Part shown: positions 23,901 to 31,842 of the stretch, piece after piece
Position numbering within the stretch: position 1 is the stretch's first letter
Layout of the letters: the number at the start of each line of letters is the position of its first letter
Notes under the pieces: model-generated
Database searches by the model: none
Told to the model about the DNA's origin: nothing
The model's input: only the letters and a program-made list of their open reading frames with translations
Source: Streptomyces hygroscopicus subsp. hygroscopicus
Lineage (GTDB): Bacteria > Actinomycetota > Actinomycetes > Streptomycetales > Streptomycetaceae
Reading direction: 5' to 3'
Assembly (NCBI RefSeq): GCF_030269125.1
Contig: NZ_BSSM01000023.1
Location: 50,789-114,788, forward strand
DNA length: 64,000 bases
Position numbers and translations under genes: made by a program

Positions 23901-25333
23901 CTGGTGTCGTTGGCGCGTTCGCGGCCGGCGAGCTGGTGTCCGGGCAGTTCGACGGTGATCTCCTCGGCCCACAGCGCGTCGTCGTCGGCGAGCCGGGCGA
24001 CCAGCGAGGTGTAGGCGGCGAACATGTCGTCCAGCAGGCCCTCGGGGAACAGCTCCTCCACGCAGTCCCAGGTCAGGTCGAGCGAGCCGGTGAGGTCCAC
24101 CACCTGGTGGTCCAGCCAGACCTGCGGGGTCTGGCTCACCCGGTAGGTGATGTCGCCGAAGTAGCTCAGCGGCCCGGAGACGTCCGCGGCGGTGCCGAGG
24201 CCGCTGGTGAAGACCACGGGCATCGTCTCGAACCCGCTCTGCAGGCCGAGGCGACGGCGTTCGCGCAGCGCCTCCAGCGCGCTGACCTGCCGGTACCGCA
24301 GATCGTGCTGCAACTGCGCCTGGGTGGCCTCGACCCGCTCGGCGAGCGTACGGCCCGTCGAGGCGTCCGTCTCCAGCAGGCAGATGGAGGTGAAGTCGCC
24401 GACCATGCGCCGCAGGTGGGGATGGACCGTGCGCCCGCCGTTCTCCGTCTCGGCGAGCAGCAGCGGCAGCCGGTTGAACAGGGTGAGATTGAGGGTGAAG
24501 CGGCGGGAGCCGCCCCAGACGGCGAGGACTTCCGAGAACAGGGCCGCCAGTACGGCGGTCGGGGTCAGCCCCCGGTCCTCGCAACGTCCTTGCAGCGACC
24601 GCCACTTGTCCTCGGGCAGATGGAACTCGCGATGGGTGAAGCGCGGCCGGTGCACGCTCACCGGCGACTTGGCCAGGGGGAGTTCGGGCGGCGGGGCGAG
24701 GGTGGCGGCCCGGGACGTCCAGTAGGCGAGCGCCTTCTGGTAGCGGGGCGCCTGGGAGCCACGCTGCAGTTCCAGCGCGTAGTCGCGGAAGGTGACGTCC
24801 ACCGGCGGCAGTTCGAGGCCGGGGTCCTGGCACAGCGCGCTCCACTCGCTGAACAGCAGGGTGAGGCTGGCCAGGTCGACCATCAGCAGGTCGACGCTGA
24901 CGTGCAGGCGGTCGTGGCCGGGCAGCCGGCTCAGCCGCAGGTCGAACAGCGGCCAGTCGGACGCCGTGTACACCCGGTGCGACATCTCCTCCCGGGTGTC
25001 GAGCAGCGCGCGCTCCCTGTCCTCGTCCGAGGCGGAGCGCAGGTCGGTACATCGGACCTCGAAGCGGGGCACGGTCCGGAGCACCTGCTGGCGCCCGTCG
25101 GGGCCGACGACCGCGCGCAGCATGTCGTGCCGTGCCACCAGCCGGCGCCAGGCCGCGGACAGCACCTCGGGGTCGAGGCGGCGGCCCTCCAGTTCGAAGT
25201 ACGCGTGCGGGGCCACGTTCCCCAGGACGAAGTTGGGGCCCCGGCCGACCCAGTACGCGTACTGGATCTCGGTCAGCGGGAACGGCTCGAACCGTTCCTC
25301 TCCGGGAACGTTCATGGAATTGCGGACCTTCAT
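20942..25333 (-). CDS. NRPS module Cy-A(Cys)-MT-PCP
   Basis: A 1463-aa single-module synthetase. The heterocyclization domain (about 15-460) has the Cy motif DLLMVDLAS at 148-156 instead of HHxxxDG. The adenylation domain (about 485-900 plus the C-terminal part to 1360) has YTSGSTGSPKG and, by alignment to GrsA, pocket residues D680, L681, Y684, N723, L750, S752, L776, I784, W785 and K1356. Together these spell the DLYNLSLIWK code for cysteine. A methyltransferase (motif I VLEVGAGYG near 1138-1146) is inserted between A8 and A9, as in PchF-type proteins. The PCP serine is S1413 in LGGDSLL. There is no thioesterase, reductase or second C domain. Predicted product: a methylated thiazoline or thiazolidine on the carrier. 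Confidence 0.93.
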   Translation of the reverse strand: MKVRNSMNVPGEERFEPFPLTEIQYAYWVGRGPNFVLGNVAPHAYFELEGRRLDPEVLSAAWRRLVARHDMLRAVVGPDGRQQVLRTVPRFEVRCTDLRSASDEDRERALLDTREEMSHRVYTASDWPLFDLRLSRLPGHDRLHVSVDLLMVDLASLTLLFSEWSALCQDPGLELPPVDVTFRDYALELQRGSQAPRYQKALAYWTSRAATLAPPPELPLAKSPVSVHRPRFTHREFHLPEDKWRSLQGRCEDRGLTPTAVLAALFSEVLAVWGGSRRFTLNLTLFNRLPLLLAETENGGRTVHPHLRRMVGDFTSICLLETDASTGRTLAERVEATQAQLQHDLRYRQVSALEALRERRRLGLQSGFETMPVVFTSGLGTAADVSGPLSYFGDITYRVSQTPQVWLDHQVVDLTGSLDLTWDCVEELFPEGLLDDMFAAYTSLVARLADDDALWAEEITVELPGHQLAGRERANDTSGERPSGLLHEPFLDRAAEHPERPAVLTGSGALTYGELAARARAVAEEVAALGTDGLRDRLVGIGLSKGADQIAAAYGVLLAGGAYLPVSPALPERRRARLLHDGRALAVLTDAATDALGWPEGLPRPRVDEARPEAAEGRRLPVPAEPGDLAYVLYTSGSTGSPKGVMIEHHAALNTVADINERFAVGPEDRVFGLADLGFDLSVYDTFGALATGAALVLPDPELRSEPAHWSKLMSEHGVTVWNSVPAQMQMLVEHLEVGGELPDRLRLVLLSGDWIPVDLPDRIHGLWPEARVVSLGGATEASIWSIHHVVDEVEPGAKTIPYGVPLRNQTFHVLDARMDPCPVWTPGELYIGGVGLARGYWADEERTAASFVAHPRTGERLYRTGDFGRYRTDGTIEFLGRRDGQVKINGHRVELGEIEATLTAHPGVDSAVVVKSSDQDGAARLLGYVVPTHDDTLFVTERADEALRETQWQALAGTAGRPAQGPSPKELRTVWDALNEVYVTATASAFRAFGLPRLPGEPFDPAALRGVGVAPRYERWLARAVAALEEAGYLRRTGGGLVVDRELPDGLPESLGARARDALGGLLGVPEDVTDWMLGLAGNLSGVLTQSVHSAELYASDRTPGVYARLFGPTYAAATAAVRAMAESRPADRPLNVLEVGAGYGSLTRHLLPLLPADRTEYLFTDVSRYFLDRAETEFAAYPFLRCDLFDLDRPPAAQGLGGRSADLVIAASVLHDMRQVRRTLAALRSVLAPGGVLLLVEQTTFHPWFDLVMGLQQGYDNFEDTELRQAHCLLDRAQWQQELTAAGFTRSALLTTTGGPASVGFDVLVAQGPSVQRRFAPEELRAFAAERLARHMVPAQLFALDELPLSPTGKVDRAALAQAGRRGSVRGRAARPPHTDRQRKLVDIWKEVLGLSQIDLADDFLELGGDSLLAARLAAQLQSAFGVPVPVRTVLEYTTVEALDGHLEQLLGPSEPITEER

Positions 25334-25489
25334 GGAGCTCCCTCTCCCTAGAGGTCACAGACGAGTTGTGCCGGTGGGACGGTGCGCGAAGGTGCGGGTG
25401 GGGTGCGCGTGCACTCCGGGCCGGAAGAAGACGGAATCCGAGTGCGGGGCGAGGGCGGCGGAATGCCGAACATGTGCCGGATACGTCAC

Positions 25490-25615
25490 TCAGGCCGTCG
25501 GCGATTCATCGTCCATGCGCTCGGCGGCATATTCTTCCGCGGCGCGGCCCGGAGACAGGTAGAACTCCTGGTGGCGCGGGCCGGCAGAGGTTCGTGAATT
25601 TCCCCGCGTACTCAC
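25490..25615 (-). CDS. Possible small ORF (41 aa) leading the NRPS operon
   Basis: GTG 25615 lies 4 nt after GGGAG and opens a 41-codon frame ending at 25490, on the same strand and 156 bp upstream of the NRPS. The C-terminal half (HQEFYLSPGRAAEEYAAERM, then DDESPTA) is acidic and looks protein-like, with mostly GC third positions; the first ten codons do not. I recognise no family. It may be a leader or small accessory peptide, or chance. Confidence 0.3.
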   Translation of the reverse strand: MSTRGNSRTSAGPRHQEFYLSPGRAAEEYAAERMDDESPTA

Positions 25616-25929
25616 AAAACTCCCTGGATAACGGGTCTGGCCAGGTAAGCCCGGTGAAGCCAAGCAGCGCCCGCCGAAGGCGGTCAAGCGGTCGAATATG
25701 TCATTGGCGAGAACCCGTGGCTGCCCCAAACCGGGCATTCCTGTCCCGCTGGCGATTCCGGAAATCGGGGCCCGGTGGGCGCATCCCGGCGCGGGTGCAT
25801 TCCGCTTTCCGGACGGGACCGGAGGGGCCGCCGTGTCTCCTGGAGCGTTCTTTGCCCGCCCGATGGCCGGAAGAGGACCCCCCGAAGCGGGGCGGTGAAC
25901 CGGTTCCCGGGACCGCCTACCCTTGAGCC
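25616..25929. other. Intergenic region upstream of miaB and the NRPS operon
   Basis: This 314-bp stretch should carry the divergent promoters for miaB (plus) and the NRPS operon (minus). I see no convincing gene, strong palindrome or known regulator box in it. Confidence 0.5.
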
Positions 25930-27453
25930 ATGACCAGCAGCAGCGACCGGAGCCCCGCAGTGGACGTGCCCGCACCCAAGAGCTACGAGATCCGCACCTA
26001 TGGGTGCCAGATGAACGTCCACGATTCCGAGCGATTGGCCGGGCTGCTGGAAGAGGCCGGGTACGTGCGGGCGCCGGAGGACGCCGACGGCGACGCGGAC
26101 GTCGTCGTCTTCAACACGTGCGCGGTGCGGGAGAACGCCGACAACCGGCTGTACGGCAACCTCGGCCGGCTCGCGCCGAGGAAGGCGTCCCGCCCCGGCA
26201 TGCAGATCGCGGTCGGCGGCTGCCTCGCGCAGAAGGACCGCGACACCATCGTGCAGAAGGCGCCCTGGGTGGACGTCGTCTTCGGCACGCACAACATCGG
26301 CAAGCTGCCGGTCCTGCTGGAGCGCGCCCGCGTCCAGGAGGAGGCGCAGGTCGAGATCGCCGAGTCGCTGGAGGCGTTCCCCTCCACCCTGCCGACGCGG
26401 CGCGAGAGCGCGTACGCGGCCTGGGTGTCGATCTCCGTCGGCTGCAACAACACCTGCACCTTCTGCATCGTCCCGGCGCTGCGCGGCAAGGAGAAGGACC
26501 GCAGGCCCGGCGACATCCTCGCCGAGGTCGAGGCGCTGGTCGCCGAGGGCGTCTGCGAGATCACGCTGCTCGGCCAGAACGTCAACGCGTACGGCTCCGA
26601 CATCGGCGACCGCGAGGCATTCAGCAAGCTGCTGCGTGCCTGCGGGACCATCGAGGGCCTGGAGCGGGTCCGCTTCACCTCGCCGCACCCGCGCGACTTC
26701 ACCGACGACGTCATCGCGGCGATGGCCGAGACGCCGAACGTGATGCCGCAGCTGCACATGCCGCTCCAGTCCGGCTCGGACACGGTCCTGAAGGCGATGC
26801 GCCGTTCGTACCGTCAGGAGCGGTACCTCGGGATCATCGAGAAGGTCCGTGCCGCGATTCCGCACGCGGCGATCACCACCGACATCATCGTGGGCTTCCC
26901 GGGCGAGACCGAGGAGGACTTCGAGCAGACGCTGCACGTGGTGCGCGAGGCGCGGTTCGCGCAGGCCTTCACCTTCCAGTACTCCAAGCGCCCCGGGACC
27001 CCGGCCGCGACCATGGCGGACCAGATCCCCAAGGAGGTCGTCCAGGCGCGGTACGAGCGGCTCGTCGCCCTCCAGGAGGAGATCTCCTGGGAGGAGAACA
27101 AGAAGCAGGTCGGCCGCACGCTGGAGCTGATGGTCGCGGAGGGCGAGGGCCGCAAGGACGGCGCCACGCACCGGCTGTCCGGGCGCGCCCCCGACAACCG
27201 GCTGGTCCACTTCACCAAGCCTGAGCAGGAGGTGCGGCCCGGTGACGTGGTCACGGTCGAGGTGACGTACGCCGCCCCGCACCACCTCCTCGCCGAGGGC
27301 CCGGTCCTCGCCGTGCGCCGCACGCGCGCCGGTGACGCGTGGGAGAAGCGCACCGCCGAGGAGGCCGCGAAGCCGGCCGGCGTGATGCTGGGCCTGCCGA
27401 GGATCGGCGTCCCCGAGCCGCTGCCGGCGGCGAGCGGGTGCGGCTGCGACTGA
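25930..27453 (+). CDS. miaB: tRNA-2-methylthio-N6-dimethylallyladenosine synthase MiaB
   Basis: A 507-aa radical-SAM methylthiotransferase that adds the 2-methylthio group to i6A37 of tRNA. The N-terminal UPF0004 domain (YGCQMNVHDSERL) carries the auxiliary-cluster cysteines. The radical SAM motif CNNTCTFC gives C172, C176 and C179, and a C-terminal TRAM domain follows (LMVAEGEGRKDG to VTVEVTYAAPHHL). The tail ends in a CGCD motif seen in actinobacterial MiaB. miaA lies about 1.5 kb downstream, so both enzymes for ms2i6A are together. Confidence 0.96.
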   Translation: MTSSSDRSPAVDVPAPKSYEIRTYGCQMNVHDSERLAGLLEEAGYVRAPEDADGDADVVVFNTCAVRENADNRLYGNLGRLAPRKASRPGMQIAVGGCLAQKDRDTIVQKAPWVDVVFGTHNIGKLPVLLERARVQEEAQVEIAESLEAFPSTLPTRRESAYAAWVSISVGCNNTCTFCIVPALRGKEKDRRPGDILAEVEALVAEGVCEITLLGQNVNAYGSDIGDREAFSKLLRACGTIEGLERVRFTSPHPRDFTDDVIAAMAETPNVMPQLHMPLQSGSDTVLKAMRRSYRQERYLGIIEKVRAAIPHAAITTDIIVGFPGETEEDFEQTLHVVREARFAQAFTFQYSKRPGTPAATMADQIPKEVVQARYERLVALQEEISWEENKKQVGRTLELMVAEGEGRKDGATHRLSGRAPDNRLVHFTKPEQEVRPGDVVTVEVTYAAPHHLLAEGPVLAVRRTRAGDAWEKRTAEEAAKPAGVMLGLPRIGVPEPLPAASGCGCD

Positions 27454-27517
27454 CGGGTGCGTACGGCTCGCCGCCCCGGCGCGGCGGGTCGGGCCGTGAA
27501 GCGGTACTGAGCCCCTG

Positions 27518-27549
27518 AGCCCGGCCGGGGTCCGCGCCCCGGCCGGGCT
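27518..27549 (+). terminator. Terminator after miaB
   Basis: AGCCCGGCCGGGG and its exact complement form a 13-bp stem with loop TCCGCG, 65 bp after the miaB stop. Confidence 0.7.
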
Positions 27550-27584
27550 CCCGCGCGCTCCGGTGCCGGGTTACCCTGCCGATC

Positions 27585-28298
27585 ATGCTTGTCGCCGCCG
27601 CCGTCTGCCCCTGCCCGCCGCTGCTCGTGACCGAGGTCGCCGCGGGTGCCGCACCCGAGATGGACACCGCGCGCGCGGCCTGCGCGGACGCGCTCGGCGT
27701 GCTCGCGGGCGCCCGCCCCGACCTGCTGGTGGTCGTCGGCCCCGCCGGTCCGGGCGAAGGCGGAACGTTCCCGCAGGGCGCCCGGGGCTCGTTCCGCGGC
27801 TTCGGCGTCGCCGGGGACGTGCGCCTCGGACCGGCCGAGGCCGCGGTCGGGGGGCGCGGGCTGCCGTCCTCCCTGGCCGTCGGCGCCTGGCTGCTGGAAC
27901 GCACCGGCTGGACGGCCGCTCCCGTCGAGGGCCTCGGCGCGGAGGACACGCTCACGCCGGAACAGTGCGCCGAGACCGGCCGGGGAATCGGCGCCCGCGC
28001 CGCTCGTGTCGCCCTCCTGGTGATGGGCGACGCCAGCGCCTGCCGCACGGTCAAGGCCCCGGGCTACCTGGACGAGCGCGCGGCCCCCTTCGACACGGCG
28101 GTCACCCGGGCCCTCGCCGCGGCGGACCTCCCGGCCGTCCGCGCCCTTGACCCCGTCCTCGCCCGCACCCTGAAGGCATCCGGCCGCGCCCCGTGGCAGA
28201 TCCTGGCGGGAGCCGCCGAGGGGGCGGACCTCGGCGGCTCCCTGCTGTACGAGGACGCGCCGTACGGGGTGGGGTACGTGGTCGCGACGTGGGCCTAG
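27585..28298 (+). CDS. LigB-like class III extradiol dioxygenase family protein
   Basis: A 237-aa protein with the fold of the catalytic B subunit of class III extradiol dioxygenases, beginning VAAAVCPCPPLLVTEVAAGA, where the usual His-Pro motif is replaced by Cys-Pro. LLVVVGPAGPGEGGTFPQG and VALLVMGDASACR are further family segments. Since an expected metal-ligand His is not evident, dioxygenase activity is doubtful. It is commonly found between miaB and miaA in Streptomyces; function unknown. Confidence 0.7.
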   Translation: MLVAAAVCPCPPLLVTEVAAGAAPEMDTARAACADALGVLAGARPDLLVVVGPAGPGEGGTFPQGARGSFRGFGVAGDVRLGPAEAAVGGRGLPSSLAVGAWLLERTGWTAAPVEGLGAEDTLTPEQCAETGRGIGARAARVALLVMGDASACRTVKAPGYLDERAAPFDTAVTRALAAADLPAVRALDPVLARTLKASGRAPWQILAGAAEGADLGGSLLYEDAPYGVGYVVATWA

Positions 28299-28314
28299 CA
28301 GGGGCCGCGCCGGT

Positions 28315-28349
28315 CGCGGGCGCACCGAGCCGTTCCCGGTGTGCCCGCG
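28315..28349. terminator. Bidirectional terminator between the LigB-like and antitoxin genes
   Basis: CGCGGGCGCACCG pairs with CGGTGTGCCCGCG (one G-U pair) around a 9-nt loop, between two convergent genes. Confidence 0.65.
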
Positions 28350-28362
28350 TCGGCCGTTCGCC

Positions 28363-28647
28363 TCAGGAAGCCGGCGGCGGCCCCTGCGGCGGCGTGGGGG
28401 GATTGGGCCGCGCGCCCGGTGTGCCCTCCGGGTGCTCGTCCCTGTGGGCCAGCCGGTCCATGGCCTCCTTCGCCTTTCCCGTGCCGGCGTGGATCTTGTC
28501 GCTGTACTTGTGCTTGGTGCGGTCGTCGACGGCCTTGGCGGCCTTGTCGAGGCCGTGGTGCACCTTGTCGCCGTGCTGGCGCGCGAGGTCGGACACCTTG
28601 TCCCTGGCCGGGCCGAGCTTGGCCTTCATGTTGTCCAACAGACCCAT
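28363..28647 (-). CDS. MT0933-like antitoxin family protein
   Basis: A 94-aa basic helical protein, MGLLDNMKAKLGPARDKVSD followed by QHGDKVHHGLDKAAKAVDDRTKHKYSDKI (in part), with a Pro-rich tail. It matches the Rv0909/MT0933 antitoxin family (PF14013). In mycobacteria the partner is a Rv0910-like toxin (SRPBCC fold), but no such gene is adjacent here, so it may be solitary or have another role. Cytoplasmic; ATG 28647 has GGAAGG upstream. Confidence 0.75.
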   Translation of the reverse strand: MGLLDNMKAKLGPARDKVSDLARQHGDKVHHGLDKAAKAVDDRTKHKYSDKIHAGTGKAKEAMDRLAHRDEHPEGTPGARPNPPTPPQGPPPAS

Positions 28648-28922
28648 GATCCACCTTCCCTCGCGGAGCGATCACTCGTGGACACCCTCGGCGGGCTGCC
28701 GACGGGACGTCGGTCCACAAATCGAGTGAACACGCCCTTATCCACTCCATACGGTACTCGCGCGGACGCTTTCGCGCGTCACCCGGTGCGTACGGTCGCG
28801 CCGCCGGGGTCACCGCCCCGTACGGTCCGCGCACGGCACCTCACCTCGGGCGACGAACCGTCGGACCCCTTCGTCGCGCGGCTCGTTGGAGACCCCGCCG
28901 CGAGGTTTGCGAGACTGGTGCG

Positions 28923-29861
28923 GTGAGCAGCGCACCCCCCGCCCCCCGCGTCATCGCCGTCGTCGGCCCCACCGCGGCCGGAAAGTCCGATCTCGGCGTC
29001 TTCCTGGCCCAGCAGCTCGGCGGCGAGGTCGTCAACGCCGACTCGATGCAGCTCTACCGCGGGATGGACATCGGCACCGCCAAGCTGACGCCCGAGGAGC
29101 GCGGCGGCGTGCCGCACCATCTGCTGGACGTCTGGGACGTCACGGTCACCGCCTCGGTCGCCGAGTACCAGAAGCTGGCCCGCGCCCGCATCGACGCGCT
29201 GCTCGCCGAGGGCCGCTGGCCCGTCCTCGTCGGCGGCTCCGGGCTGTACGTCCGCGGCGCCGTCGACAACCTGGAGTTCCCCGGCACCGACCCCGCGGTC
29301 CGCGCCCGCCTGGAGGAGGAGCTGGTGCTGCGCGGCTCCGGCGCCCTGCACGCCCGCCTGGCCGCCGCCGACCCGGAGGCCGGCCGCGCCATCCTGCCCA
29401 GCAACGGCCGCCGCATCGTGCGCGCCCTGGAGGTGATCGAGATCACCGGCCAGCCCTTCACCGCCAACCTCCCCGGTCACGACTCGGTCTACGACACCGT
29501 CCAGATCGGCGTCGACGTGGCCCGGCCGGAGCTGGACGACCGGATCACCCGGCGTGTCGACCGGATGTGGGAGGCCGGCCTCGTGGACGAGGTGCGCGCG
29601 CTGGAGGCGCGGGGGTTGCGCGAGGGGCGCACGGCCTCGCGCGCGCTGGGATACCAGCAGGTGCTCGCGGTGCTCGCCGGTGAGTGCACCGAAGCGGAGG
29701 CGCGCGCCGAGACCGTGCGCGCCACCAAGCGCTTCGCGCGCCGGCAGGATTCCTGGTTCCGCCGCGACCCCCGTGTGCACTGGCTGAGCGGCGCCGAGGC
29801 GGACCGCGGGGAACTTCCGCAGCAGGCCCTGACGTTGGTCGAACGACCGGTTACAGCCTGA
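28923..29861 (+). CDS. miaA: tRNA dimethylallyltransferase MiaA
   Basis: A 312-aa enzyme that transfers dimethylallyl to A37 of tRNAs reading UNN codons. The P-loop is VVGPTAAGKSDLG, followed by VNADSMQLYRGMDIGTAKLT, GGSGLYVRG and RTASRALGYQQVL, all diagnostic. GTG 28923 is the start. Its product is the substrate of MiaB encoded upstream. Confidence 0.96.
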   Translation: MSSAPPAPRVIAVVGPTAAGKSDLGVFLAQQLGGEVVNADSMQLYRGMDIGTAKLTPEERGGVPHHLLDVWDVTVTASVAEYQKLARARIDALLAEGRWPVLVGGSGLYVRGAVDNLEFPGTDPAVRARLEEELVLRGSGALHARLAAADPEAGRAILPSNGRRIVRALEVIEITGQPFTANLPGHDSVYDTVQIGVDVARPELDDRITRRVDRMWEAGLVDEVRALEARGLREGRTASRALGYQQVLAVLAGECTEAEARAETVRATKRFARRQDSWFRRDPRVHWLSGAEADRGELPQQALTLVERPVTA

Positions 29862-29963
29862 TCACGTGATGGCATCGGGATGCGCCGCCGGTCATCGGCG
29901 CCTTCGGTGCCGTGCCATCATCGAGCTTCGATCGACCAAGTGGAGTCCTAGTTGGGAGGGCGC

Positions 29964-30566
29964 GTGGCGATGGAGGCCGGCCCTCGCGACACCGCACCGG
30001 GTGCCGAGCACGTCACCACCGAGGGTGACCGACCGGACCGGGACGAGGACCTTCGGACCGAGGGCGAGCACCGCTCGGCCGGAAGCGAGTACCCGCTCGC
30101 CGACGGTGAGCACTCCCTGGCCGAGGCCGACACCGAGGCCGAGGACCGTCTCACCGACGACGGGCCCGACGAGACCACGGACGGCGTGACCGCCGACGGC
30201 CCGGCGCCGGAGGAGATGTACTCCGGCGGCCCCGAGGTCGAGGTCGAGCTGCGGCCGCAGCGCCGACTGCGCATCTGGCAGCTCGCGCCCATCGTGGGCC
30301 TGTCCGCCCTCGGCTCCCTGATGTTCGCCTTCCCGCTCGCCTTCGACGGCGACAGCGGCGCGGTCATCGCCATGCTCGGCCTGCTTCTCTGCTGCTGCGC
30401 GGCGGGCTGGGGCATGATGGCCGCCCGCCGGGTGGGCTACACCTGGCCGGGCCTGCCCCCGCGCGGCTCCGGCCGCCGTCCGGACTGGCGCGTCGTCCTC
30501 GGCTATGTGCTGCTGGTCGCCGTGGTGGCCGTCCTCGCCGTCTGGCGCGTGGCCAGGCTGCGCTGA
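29964..30566 (+). CDS. Conserved membrane protein with acidic N-terminal tail
   Basis: About 200 aa. The first 100 residues are disordered and acidic, rich in Glu, Asp and Gly (TEGDRPDRDEDLRTEGEHRS). Three hydrophobic segments follow, around LAPIVGLSALGSLMFAFPLA, AVIAMLGLLLCCCAAGWGMM and VVLGYVLLVAVVAVLAVWRV. GTG 29964 or ATG 29970 both suit the GGGAGG site. It lies between miaA and dapF; function unknown. Confidence 0.7.
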   Translation: MAMEAGPRDTAPGAEHVTTEGDRPDRDEDLRTEGEHRSAGSEYPLADGEHSLAEADTEAEDRLTDDGPDETTDGVTADGPAPEEMYSGGPEVEVELRPQRRLRIWQLAPIVGLSALGSLMFAFPLAFDGDSGAVIAMLGLLLCCCAAGWGMMAARRVGYTWPGLPPRGSGRRPDWRVVLGYVLLVAVVAVLAVWRVARLR

Positions 30567-30689
30567 CGGCTGACGGCTGACGGCCGGCCGTCGGCCCCGG
30601 CCGGGCGCCCGAGCGGACGCGGCACCGCCCCTGGGGCCCGCGGAAGCCGTCGTGGAACCTCTGCCGTACCCACCCCGTACGATCGAGGA

Positions 30690-31559
30690 ATGAGCACGCG
30701 GATCGCCTTCCTCAAGGGTCACGGCACCGAGAACGACTTCGTGATCGTCCCGGACCCCGACAACGCCATCGAGCTGTCCCCGGCCGCCGTGGCCGCCCTG
30801 TGCGACCGCCGGGCCGGCATCGGCGGCGACGGCGTGCTGCACGTGGTGCGTTCCGCCGCGCACCCCGAGGCGCGGCGGATGGCCGACGAGGCCGAGTGGT
30901 TCATGGACTACCGCAACAGCGACGGCTCGATCGCGGAGATGTGCGGCAACGGCGTCCGGGTCTTCGCCCGCTACCTCCAGCACGCCGGCCATGCCGCCGA
31001 GGGCGACCTCGCGATCGCCACCCGCGGCGGCGTGAAGAGCGTCCACATCGCCAAGGACGGGGACGTGACCGTCGGCATGGGCAGCGCACGCCTCCCCGAA
31101 GGGGACGTCACGGTGCGCGTCGGCGAGCGCAGCTGGCCCGCGCGCAACGTCAACATGGGCAACCCGCACGCGATCGCCTTCGTGGCCGACCTCGCGCACG
31201 CCGGCGACCTGTGCGACCCGCCGCCGGTCAGCCCCGAGAGCGCCTACCCGGAGGGGGTCAACGTCGAGTTCGTCGTGGACCGCGGCCCCCGCCATGTCGC
31301 GATGCGCGTGCACGAGCGCGGCTCCGGCGAGACCCGCTCCTGCGGCACCGGTGCCTGCGCCGTCGCGGTGGCCACCGCGCGCCGCGACGGCGCGGACCCG
31401 GCCGTCACCGGCACCCCCGCGACGTACACCGTGGACGTGCCCGGCGGGCGCCTCGTCATCACCGAACGGCCGGACGGCCAGATCGAGATGACCGGACCCG
31501 CGGTGATCGTCGCCGAGGGCGAGATCGACGGCGAGTGGCTGGAAAACGCGCTTCGCTGA
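30690..31559 (+). CDS. dapF: Diaminopimelate epimerase DapF
   Basis: A 289-aa cofactor-independent epimerase that converts LL- to meso-diaminopimelate for lysine and cell-wall synthesis. The two catalytic cysteines are C85 in AEMCGNGVRVFARY and C218 in GETRSCGTGACAVAVA. Streptomyces peptidoglycan contains LL-DAP, so here meso-DAP mainly feeds lysine synthesis. The N terminus MSTRIAFLKGHGTENDFV is typical. Confidence 0.96.
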   Translation: MSTRIAFLKGHGTENDFVIVPDPDNAIELSPAAVAALCDRRAGIGGDGVLHVVRSAAHPEARRMADEAEWFMDYRNSDGSIAEMCGNGVRVFARYLQHAGHAAEGDLAIATRGGVKSVHIAKDGDVTVGMGSARLPEGDVTVRVGERSWPARNVNMGNPHAIAFVADLAHAGDLCDPPPVSPESAYPEGVNVEFVVDRGPRHVAMRVHERGSGETRSCGTGACAVAVATARRDGADPAVTGTPATYTVDVPGGRLVITERPDGQIEMTGPAVIVAEGEIDGEWLENALR

Positions 31560-31842
31560 CCTGTCGAAACCGTCTACGGGGCGGCTCCGGGCACCCGGAG
31601 CAGCGGTTCCCCAGCCCCGGGCCCGATCGAATCCACGGGCGACCCCAGGGCAGGTGGCGCAAAACTTAAACCTCCTTTTCGTCGCTCGAATGGGTGATCC
31701 GTTTCACGCTCGGCGAGAGGCGGTCGGTCGCACGTGGTGGGCTCGATAGCATCAAGCACCGGCACGGACGGGGGAGCGTCGGCATCCCTGAGCCGCGCAT
31801 GCCCTGGGGCTCCGTCCGCCGGTCCACGAGCCGGAGGTGCCC

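Noticed and set aside
20990..25351. A 1453-codon plus-strand open frame opposite the NRPS
   Set aside because: Its composition is a GC-rich shadow with no motif; the minus strand carries full Cy-A-MT-PCP motifs.
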